From the NCBI GenBank assembly GCA_938003955.1, contig CALKXE010000086.1, positions 41,269-105,268 on the forward strand: a stretch of DNA of 64,000 nt, read 5' to 3'. The notes under the pieces are model-generated. The model made no database searches. It saw only the letters and a program-made list of their open reading frames with translations, and was not told the DNA's origin. The position numbers were made by a program, and so were the translations under genes. Positions 18,575 to 25,234 of the stretch are shown here, piece by piece. Origin of the DNA: an uncultured Saprospiraceae bacterium (lineage in GTDB: Bacteria > Bacteroidota > Bacteroidia > Chitinophagales > Saprospiraceae). The stretch's first letter is position 1. Every line of letters begins with the position of its first letter.

Positions 18575-18605
18575 TTTGGGTTAAGATTAGATTCTAGTAT
18601 ATTTG
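18575..18605 (+). promoter_or_regulatory. Promoter of the tRNA-Gly/tRNA-Leu unit
   Basis: TTTG (18575-18578) and TATATTTG (18598-18605) are 19 bases apart, matching the Bacteroidota -33/-7 pattern. The first tRNA starts 36 bases after the -7 box. The rest of the 18347-18574 gap shows no gene. Confidence 0.8.
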
Positions 18606-18641
18606 CATCGCTTTAGAAAAAGCACGTTCTTTAATACATAC

Positions 18642-18714
<73 letters not shown>

Positions 18715-18725
18715 CTAGACAATAG

Positions 18726-18757
18726 AGCCGGACTATATTCTAGTTTCGGCTTTGTTT
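18726..18757 (+). terminator. Possible terminator after tRNA-Gly
   Basis: A stem of AGCCG...CGGCT with an inner ACTA/TAGT helix and small bulge is followed by TTGTTTTTT. It may be leaky, since tRNA-Leu follows only about 40 bases on. Confidence 0.6.
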
Positions 18758-18798
18758 TTTAATTATCAATAAGTTTTAGTACTTATTGATTGGATTCT

Positions 18799-18882
18799 GC
18801 CCGGGTGGTGGAATTGGTAGACACGCAGGACTTAAAATCCTGTGGCTTCGCGGCCGTGCGGGTTCGATTCCCGCTCCGGGTA
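18799..18882 (+). tRNA. tRNA-Leu (anticodon UAA)
   Basis: 84 nt. The acceptor stem GCCCGGG pairs with TCCGGGT (two G-U pairs at its ends). The anticodon loop is CTTAAAA (TAA at 18833-18835), the long variable arm GTGGCTTCGCGGCCGT is typical of Leu, and the T arm has GGTTCGATT. CCA is not encoded. Confidence 0.96.
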
Positions 18883-18892
18883 CAAATCGAGT

Positions 18893-18931
18893 AAAAAGCG
18901 TAATTAACTTAGTTGTTGATTACGCTTTTTT
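18893..18931 (+). terminator. Terminator after tRNA-Leu
   Basis: The stem AAAAGCGTAAT/ATTACGCTTTT runs straight into a T-rich tail, 10 bases after the tRNA. Confidence 0.85.
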
Positions 18932-18954
18932 ATTTTCGGAGAAATTTAATAAAG

Positions 18955-18973
18955 AGCTTCGCGGTTGTGCGGG
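18955..18973 (+). repeat. Partial tRNA-Leu repeat
   Basis: 19 bases (GCTTCGCGGTTGTGCGGGT) copy tRNA-Leu positions 18845-18863 with only two changes (CC to TT). The piece spans the variable arm and the start of the T arm, downstream of the intact gene. It may be a remnant of a duplicated tRNA or of an integration event. Confidence 0.6.
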
Positions 18974-19083
18974 TCAAAGTGTTTTGCAAAAAAACACCAG
19001 CTTAATAATTATAGAGAATTGCAGATTCTCGGGATTCGCCTCGAAAAGTAGGATGATGTATAAGAGCTGTTAAGATAAGGTAA

Positions 19084-19692
19084 TCATCTAACCCGTTCTA
19101 ATAACTCATACTTACTACTTACACTAAGCAGTTGAAACAATCGCTTCTGATAAGTCTTCACGGTATTTACACTAATGAATAGCTTTTCGCCAACTTCCTT
19201 ATAAGTAAGTCCATCCTTGAATCCAATTAAGATTTCATATTCTTTGTCTGTAAGAGTGACACAGAGTTTACTCTCTAAGCTTTCTTTAGTGTAGGAGATT
19301 TTAGCATTTTCCATGCTATGTTTGAAAAGGGCCAATTCAATATTTACCTTCAGATCATTTTCGCTGAATGGCTTTACTATATAGCCATAGGGTAGTGTAT
19401 CCTTTACCAAATCCAACGTAGTCTTGTCTGAGAACGAAGTAAGGTAGACAAACGGAACATTGTATTTTTTACGAATGATTTTCGCTAAATCAATCCCAGA
19501 TAATGTACCTTTTATATTGATGTCTAGAAGAATCAGATCAGCCTCTACTTGTGCAAATAAGTCCAATGCTTTGTCTCCGTTCATAGAATGACCTACGACT
19601 TTATGACCAAGCAGATCGAGGGTCGACTTTAATTCTGCCGCTATAAGGGCTTCATCTTCTATGATGATTATTTTTGTGGGGTTATCCTTCAA
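19084..19692 (-). CDS. Response regulator, REC plus LuxR-type HTH
   Basis: Seen: an N-terminal receiver domain (about 6-122) with the acidic pair ED (12-13), phospho-acceptor Asp57 (LILLDINI), Thr85 and Lys107 (YIVKPFS). A LuxR/GerE helix-turn-helix follows (about 140-200; LTDKEYEILIGFKDGLTYKEVGEKL, VNTVKTYQKRLF). Start: the codon is TTG at 19692, inside the last codons of the upstream small gene (11-base overlap), which suggests translational coupling. Inferred: it is the output partner of the two HisKA_2 kinases just upstream on the same strand. Confidence 0.93.
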   Translation of the reverse strand: MKDNPTKIIIIEDEALIAAELKSTLDLLGHKVVGHSMNGDKALDLFAQVEADLILLDINIKGTLSGIDLAKIIRKKYNVPFVYLTSFSDKTTLDLVKDTLPYGYIVKPFSENDLKVNIELALFKHSMENAKISYTKESLESKLCVTLTDKEYEILIGFKDGLTYKEVGEKLFISVNTVKTYQKRLFQLLSVSSKYELLERVR

Positions 19693-19957
19693 GGTCTTCG
19701 ATTATCTCCTCTAAAGTTATAGAATAATTATCTGATCCAAAGTCTAGATTAGATATTTCTTTATATAAAATATGACAATACATAATTGTGCCTAAGAGTA
19801 ATAATAGTCCGAAAGCTACAAATAGCAGAGGAATGAAGAAGCCTGCAACCCCGCTCATCAAGAGTAGTGAGTAGTAGATAGTCTTTTTATTAATGTGCGT
19901 TGACGACTTAGTAACTGAGTCGTCTGTGAGCGTGATAGGATATTCAATTGATTTCAT
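19682..19957 (-). CDS. Small membrane protein of a two-component operon
   Basis: Seen: 91 residues with two predicted spans (about 29-46 and 47-67; GVAGFFIPLLFVAFGLLLLL) flanked by polar ends. The C-terminal tail is acidic (DFGSDNYSITLEEIIEDLEG). Its end overlaps the response regulator start by 11 bases. I do not recognise a family. Its position between kinase and regulator genes suggests a signalling accessory role, which is inference only. Confidence 0.7.
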   Translation of the reverse strand: MKSIEYPITLTDDSVTKSSTHINKKTIYYSLLLMSGVAGFFIPLLFVAFGLLLLLGTIMYCHILYKEISNLDFGSDNYSITLEEIIEDLEG

Positions 19958-20040
19958 TTGGTGGAGTTTTATAAAAGGAGGTTTGTTTCCCTTGTTAATT
20001 AATATACTCCAAAAATAAGTGTTTAGTAGTCTGATACTTA

Positions 20041-20054
20041 CACCCGAGTGGGTG
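20041..20054. promoter_or_regulatory. CACCC-N4-GGGTG element, copy 1
   Basis: CACCCGAGTGGGTG, read on the minus strand as part of CATTCACCCACTCGGGTGTA, lies 84 bases upstream of the small membrane protein gene. A near-identical element occurs at 24457-24470, ahead of the kinase genes. It is a candidate site for the LuxR-type regulator encoded in the operon. Confidence 0.5.
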
Positions 20055-20063
20055 AATGTACGA

Positions 20064-22076
20064 TTAGACTATTATTTTATAATCAGAAAATGAGATTTGA
20101 ACATCCGTACCATTTTCTGTATTGATTGTCATCTCTCCTTCTAATTGATCAGTGAGTGCGGATATCAGTGTAGTGCCGAAAGAGTTATTTCTTACATTTT
20201 TTGGATCGAAGCCTATACCATCATCCTTTATTTTAAGTTTCAGTTTTTTTCCTGTTTCTTTAAGCGACATTGATATGGTACCTTTTCTATTATCGGGGAA
20301 AGCATATTTTAGACAATTGGTAAAGAGTTCATTGATGATTAGGCCTAGAGGAACTAGGGTATCTATGTCTATTTCAATATTCTGTATGTCTGCTTCTAGA
20401 ATTATTTGATTAGGATTGACATCATACGTAGCAAATAATTCCTTAACCAACTTTTTGAGATAATCTGAGACACCTATTCCAGTAATAGATTCTTGCATAT
20501 ATAAATCTTGATGAATCAATGCCATTGATCTAACTCGGCTTTTACCTTCGTTGATCGCATTAAGTACAGATTCGTCATTTATGGACCGACCTTGCAGTGT
20601 AAGCATACTTGATACTAATTGCAGATTGTTTTTTACTCTATGGTGTATTTCTCTGAGCAGGATGTCTTTTTCTGTAAGTGCCCTATTGATCACCTTATTT
20701 TGCGAGGCGATGCGTTTATTTCTTTTTCTGAGCTGCCACATTGCGACGCCTCCGAGAATCAAAATGACTGATCCCAGAAAACCTGCCAATTTATACTTGT
20801 CCAGTTTCTCGGACATTATCTGTTGGTCTTTTCTGTGTGCTTGATTGAGGAGTGCTTTTTCTTTTTCTGATTCGAAGGTTGCTAAGTTTCGCGCCATTGA
20901 AATGATCCTTTTCTCATCTTGAATATTGGCTTGATGGTCTATTTTTAGAGATAGATATTCGGCAACTTTCGCCGTGTTTTTTTCTTTTCTATATACGCTG
21001 ACTAGACAATCACATGCTAGAGAGGCATACTCGTGACTTAACCGATCAGTAGCCCTTTTGTAGCTGATTAAACAATTATTTTTAGCTGATTGCAATTGGT
21101 CGTTTTCGAAATATCTAATACCTTTTTCAGCCAGTAATTTTGAATGGACTTCTAATAGTTCGTATGAAGAAATATCGCTTAGTAGACTATCGACTTTTTC
21201 CTTATCTAATGTTTTGTAAATATCTATTAAGCGGTGGATACTCGTGTAGTTTTTGCCGTTATGAGGAGCGGATCTAAGACTTTCAACTTGATTGAAATAT
21301 TCAATTGCTTTGACGGTGTCTTTTTGCATTAGATATGCTTCACCAAGTATGTGTAGACTAAATATCTTTGATATGTTTCTTAAGTTGATAGAACCCAATT
21401 CTAATGATTTATTTGCATTTTCTATGGCTTTTTCAGGGTTAAGTAGCTCAATGTGGAGGGTCGCAAGATTATTATATATGAAAGTGATTCCTGAATATTT
21501 TTTAGTTAGAGCTACATTGTATTCGGATATTGCTTGAGAATAATCACGATTAGCCTGGTGATACATTCCTTTTAATGTATGAAAATATCCTTTCTCGTTG
21601 AATTTTTTCTCTCCTAAATGATGATCCAGTAAATCCAAGTATACTTTAGAACTATCCAATTGGCCAGTTAGATTATAGTATTCTACATTCAATCCACTTG
21701 ACCAGACCGGCAATAGTTTATTTTTGAAAGTCCTACTTATTTCCACAATGCGATCTATATCCGATCTAATAAGTTTGGGGTCCTCATTCATGTATAGACG
21801 ATACCTAGCTCTGAATTTTAGAGACCGAGCAATGAAAAACTTGTAATTTCCCTCTTCTGCTATAGACAATGCCGACTCTATAAGGCTGTCAATATCTGGG
21901 TGCGAAAAATTGTAATGACTAACCAATTTTAAATGCTTGGCAATCCTAGCACGAGGTTTCAATTCAGTATCTAATTCTGCTCTGATGCTATCAATCTTTA
22001 TTTGGAGTTCAGCTTGCCCATTAACCATGAATGTGTTGGTTGTGAAAAAAAGCAATATTAAAATCCTTAATATCAT
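20064..22076 (-). CDS. TPR sensor histidine kinase (HisKA_2 type)
   Basis: Seen: the ATG at 22076 starts a signal peptide directly (MILRILILLFF... VNGQ); an in-frame ATG at 22112 would add 12 residues. Tetratricopeptide-like helical repeats follow (about 50-385), then one membrane span (about 422-442) and a coiled segment. The HisKA_2 H-box REIHHRVKNNLQL lies about residue 478, with an ATPase domain ending the protein (NELFTNCLKYAFP; DDGIGFDP). Known: this class autophosphorylates and passes phosphate to a separate receiver. It is a close paralog of the next gene upstream, sharing the H-box context GKSRVRSMALIHQDLY. The residues outside the span probably sense a periplasmic cue. Confidence 0.92.
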   Translation of the reverse strand: MILRILILLFFTTNTFMVNGQAELQIKIDSIRAELDTELKPRARIAKHLKLVSHYNFSHPDIDSLIESALSIAEEGNYKFFIARSLKFRARYRLYMNEDPKLIRSDIDRIVEISRTFKNKLLPVWSSGLNVEYYNLTGQLDSSKVYLDLLDHHLGEKKFNEKGYFHTLKGMYHQANRDYSQAISEYNVALTKKYSGITFIYNNLATLHIELLNPEKAIENANKSLELGSINLRNISKIFSLHILGEAYLMQKDTVKAIEYFNQVESLRSAPHNGKNYTSIHRLIDIYKTLDKEKVDSLLSDISSYELLEVHSKLLAEKGIRYFENDQLQSAKNNCLISYKRATDRLSHEYASLACDCLVSVYRKEKNTAKVAEYLSLKIDHQANIQDEKRIISMARNLATFESEKEKALLNQAHRKDQQIMSEKLDKYKLAGFLGSVILILGGVAMWQLRKRNKRIASQNKVINRALTEKDILLREIHHRVKNNLQLVSSMLTLQGRSINDESVLNAINEGKSRVRSMALIHQDLYMQESITGIGVSDYLKKLVKELFATYDVNPNQIILEADIQNIEIDIDTLVPLGLIINELFTNCLKYAFPDNRKGTISMSLKETGKKLKLKIKDDGIGFDPKNVRNNSFGTTLISALTDQLEGEMTINTENGTDVQISFSDYKIIV

Positions 22077-22216
22077 ATGGCAATTTACAAACTTGTAAAT
22101 AAACGAAATCAATTTAATATTAATTTAGCGTATATTTTCAATTAAATGTTAGCTAATAATTTAGTAATTATGTCACGAGACAGCCACTACACTGCCTCAT
22201 GACAACTAACAAATAA

Positions 22217-24109
22217 TTATATTTTTGAGTTAGACTTATAGTCCTTTATTGATATCATTATTGATGTTCCTTTTTCGTTTGATATTTTCTTGGTTCCATC
22301 TAGTTGTTCAGTTAATGCATTGATAAGTGTTGATCCAAAGGAGTTTTCTCTTGTTTTGGATGGGTCATAGCCAATTCCATTGTCAGAAATGATTAATACC
22401 ATTTCATTGTTTATTTCATTCAGAGATACAGTAAGCATTCCTTGCTTGTTATTCGGAAAAGCATATTTCAAACTATTAGTTATCAGTTCATTGATAATCA
22501 ATCCTAACGGCACGACGGTATCTACATCTAATTCTAGTTCTTGGATGTCCAATGATAATTGAACCCTATCTTGATCCACTCTGTATGTGTCAAATAGCTC
22601 TGAGGTTAATTTTTCCAAATATGATTTTACTCCAATGGCGGTAAGGTTTTCTTTATTGTATAAATCTTGATGGATGAGTGCCATTGACCGGACTCTACTC
22701 TTACCTTCATTAATTGCTTTTATAGCCATTTCATCATCGATAGATCGGCCTTGTAATGTCAATAAGCTTGATATCAATTGTAAATTGTTTTTCACTCTAT
22801 GGTGAATTTCTCTTAGAAGTATATCTTTTTCGGCCAGCGCCTTATCGAGTTTTTCTTTTTTTGCCTTGTATTTTTGTAATAGCTTACATAGAAAAATCAA
22901 TAGTATTGAAATGATGCCTAGAGCAATTAGGCCATAGGTTATTATTCTGTTTTTATTCGAAATTTTATTCTCTGCCAAGACTCCTTTAGCATTGAGTTCA
23001 CCTATCTCTCTATCTTGTTTTGCTTTTTCATATAGGGCGTCCTTGGTTTCCATTTCGCTCAACATATCTCGGTTGTATATAGAATCGGACATTGATTTAT
23101 ATTGTTTGTGATAGTCTAGGCTTTTTTTGTGATTACCTAGCTTTTCATATGCTGAAGACAGTATAGTATAGGATCCCATTTGCTGACTTAGTGATTGGTG
23201 TTCGTCCTTATGGTCGAGTATATGATTGGCATTTTTGATTGCATTATCATATTGTCCAAGGGCTAGATAGACATTAGCTAGTCCTGATCGTGATTCGGCT
23301 CGATTATAGTGACTTTCTAGTTTTTCTCTAATGACTAAAGATGATTTTTTCCATTCCAAAGCTTCTTCTAATCTTCCTTGTTTACGTCTGAGTGAACCCA
23401 TGAAATCATGATGGAATCCAAGACCCCATTGCGTATTCATCATCGTGTCTAGGACCCCTTGCATCATGATATTCTTCTCAGCAAGATCGTATCTTTCTTG
23501 ATCTAGATATAACATTCCAAGATTGGCGTGAATATTTGCTCTACCCATAGTATCATCGATACTTTCATATTGTTCCAGTGCTAGGTTGTAGATTTCTACT
23601 GCTTTTTCAGTCTGACCTATATCACTATAAAATATAGCGAGGCCATTATTAGCATTTGCAACATCTTCTAATGATCCAACACGGCTATAAATTTCGGCCG
23701 TTTCAAGTACATAAGGTTGAGCCTCATTCATATTGCCCATGAAGGTATACATGATGCCTATCTGATCAGCTGACTCGGCTTGGAGTATACTATCTCTGTG
23801 TTCTTTTGCGTATTGATATACACGCTTGAACTTATCGATACTTTGGACATAGTTTCCCATTTTTCGATGAGCAAGACCTTGATACTTTATTGCATGGATG
23901 ATTTGTATACTGTCAGTCCTAGGATCTACTCTAGATTGTAATCTATCTGCGATAGAAATGACTAATTCCATTGAGTCTTTATATGCTACCCGGATGCTAT
24001 CCCAAGCAGAAATATATCTGACATCTGACTTGTAGGATGTGTCAATTGTATTTTGTGAGAACCCTAAACTACTAGTAAGAAGAAAAACTAATATCAAAAA
24101 CTTATTCAT
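22217..24109 (-). CDS. TPR sensor histidine kinase (HisKA_2 type), paralog
   Basis: Seen: 630 residues with a signal peptide (to about 18, LGFSQ) and TPR repeats (about 60-350; e.g. NAKGV and YDNAIKNANHIL regions). A membrane span follows at about 390-412 (YGLIALGIISILLIFL). The H-box REIHHRVKNNLQLI is at about 434-447 and the ATPase ends with NELITNSLKYAFP and DNGIGYDPS. The C-terminal kinase half is nearly parallel to that of the downstream kinase, while the TPR sensors differ more. Inferred: a tandem duplication that gave two sensors feeding one regulator. The ATG overlaps the stop region of a possible 45-codon ORF. Confidence 0.92.
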   Translation of the reverse strand: MNKFLILVFLLTSSLGFSQNTIDTSYKSDVRYISAWDSIRVAYKDSMELVISIADRLQSRVDPRTDSIQIIHAIKYQGLAHRKMGNYVQSIDKFKRVYQYAKEHRDSILQAESADQIGIMYTFMGNMNEAQPYVLETAEIYSRVGSLEDVANANNGLAIFYSDIGQTEKAVEIYNLALEQYESIDDTMGRANIHANLGMLYLDQERYDLAEKNIMMQGVLDTMMNTQWGLGFHHDFMGSLRRKQGRLEEALEWKKSSLVIREKLESHYNRAESRSGLANVYLALGQYDNAIKNANHILDHKDEHQSLSQQMGSYTILSSAYEKLGNHKKSLDYHKQYKSMSDSIYNRDMLSEMETKDALYEKAKQDREIGELNAKGVLAENKISNKNRIITYGLIALGIISILLIFLCKLLQKYKAKKEKLDKALAEKDILLREIHHRVKNNLQLISSLLTLQGRSIDDEMAIKAINEGKSRVRSMALIHQDLYNKENLTAIGVKSYLEKLTSELFDTYRVDQDRVQLSLDIQELELDVDTVVPLGLIINELITNSLKYAFPNNKQGMLTVSLNEINNEMVLIISDNGIGYDPSKTRENSFGSTLINALTEQLDGTKKISNEKGTSIMISIKDYKSNSKI

Positions 24110-24239
24110 TTGGTTTTGATTTTAGCGATTCCAAAATCTTTTTTTCTACTTCAAGGAATGATTGAGACACTTGCCATAAGAGCAAATTCTGCTTGATAGC
24201 GATAGTAGTCATTTTATTCAGTTCTTTATTTCTTTGCAT
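24102..24239 (-). CDS. Possible small coupled ORF (45 codons)
   Basis: An ATG at 24239 opens a 45-residue frame (starting MQRNKELNKMTTIAIKQN, ending KSKPNE) whose stop overlaps the kinase start by 8 bases. The peptide is charged, helical in look and has no membrane span. No family is recognised and no ribosome site is evident. It is kept because the overlap is typical of coupled translation; it could be chance. Confidence 0.3.
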   Translation of the reverse strand: MQRNKELNKMTTIAIKQNLLLWQVSQSFLEVEKKILESLKSKPNE

Positions 24240-24883
24240 TAAACGCGGTTTATAATCAAGCCGACTTTAACGTACTGTAATAATTCAGTACTTTAGCCGA
24301 GTCTGTATTTAGAAGTTTATTATCAATTGATATGAAATTTCAACTCATATTGATTCACTCTATCATTTTGTTTTTCTATTTCTATTCTTGATAGAACTTT
24401 AGTATTCTAAATACCATAGTTTATTCAAATGTGGCAGATTAAAAACTATTATTATACACCCATGTGGGTGAATGAAGTTTGGTGTAGACTGAAAGCAAAA
24501 TCATTTATTACTATTTGTAGAAATATAGCTGAGAATAAAAGATGGATGAGGTTCGAAAAAGCGAATTTCCTTTCCACTGTTTTCTGAGAAAACCAATCTG
24601 TTTATTGTGACTTTCTTTAATTAAGCGATAGGCATCTTAACTATATTCTTGCAGAATCAGCCCAGTCCGATACTTTTTAATTCTTTATACTAGTCTTTGC
24701 GCTTGTTCCACAAACCACTTGGTCGTTTAGTGGGTTTGACTGAGCTTTATTCTTAATCTATCTTTATCCTATTTTGAAATATATCAACAAGCGACATTCT
24801 GAAATACACCTGCATGGAAATCACATGAATAAATGCTATAAATTATTATTTTGTGGTAAATACTATTCACTAAACCGAATTCA
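24240..24883. other. Long intergenic region between divergent operons
   Basis: About 640 bases without a supported gene separate the kinase operon (minus) from the Hsp70 cassette (plus). It holds a small dyad GTACTG-N8-CAGTAC (24272-24291) and the CACCC-N4-GGGTG element (24457-24470). An imperfect hairpin CAAACCACT/AGTGGGTTTG lies around 24703-24731. Nothing else stands out. Confidence 0.5.
24457..24470. promoter_or_regulatory. CACCC-N4-GGGTG element, copy 2
   Basis: CACCCATGTGGGTG, which on the minus strand reads CATTCACCCACATGGGTGTA, matches the copy at 20041-20054 in 18 of 20 bases. It lies upstream of the first kinase gene of the minus-strand operon and also faces the divergent Hsp70 cassette. 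Control of either is possible. Confidence 0.5.
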
Positions 24884-25204
24884 GTGCAAATTAACGAAGA
24901 GAACCTGTGTAATATAATAAACCAATTTTTTGAAATTAAAAGAAAAGTACTCAACCAGGATGTAGAGAAATCACTTTCTAGAAACCTCAAACGTATTACT
25001 AATGAATTGGAAAATATGGGTTATGTCATACACGATCCAATTGGAGAGAAATATGATTTGTCTCGGTTAGATTGCGAAGCTATGGCTACGGGACCGAACG
25101 GGAATAAAGAATTAGCCATTGTCGAAGTAATTAAACCTATTATTTATCAAAAAAGAAATGATAGGAACATTATAATTCAAAAGGCCGTAATAATTGTGGA
25201 ATGA
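24884..25204 (+). CDS. Minimal GrpE-like protein, putative Hsp70 nucleotide exchange factor
   Basis: Seen: 106 residues. A short helix (1-47) precedes a region that reads like the GrpE beta domain: LENMGYVIHDPIGEKYD, then ELAIVEVIKPIIYQ, a basic turn and a final strand IIIQKAVIIVE. The only plausible start is GTG at 24884; a stop lies nine codons upstream. Known: GrpE (about 200 residues) has a long dimer helix and a beta domain that opens Hsp70 to release ADP. Here most of the long helix is missing. The gene ends 30 bases before the Hsp70 gene on the same strand, which supports the role. The similarity was judged by eye. Confidence 0.55.
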   Translation: MQINEENLCNIINQFFEIKRKVLNQDVEKSLSRNLKRITNELENMGYVIHDPIGEKYDLSRLDCEAMATGPNGNKELAIVEVIKPIIYQKRNDRNIIIQKAVIIVE

Positions 25205-25234
25205 AATTCTCCAAAAAAACTAATTAAATAACAT

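Noticed and set aside
24703..24731. Imperfect hairpin (CAAACCACT with AGTGGGTTTG) before the Hsp70 cassette
   Set aside because: It has a bulged stem, no T run on either strand and no gene ending nearby, so a terminator or riboswitch cannot be supported.
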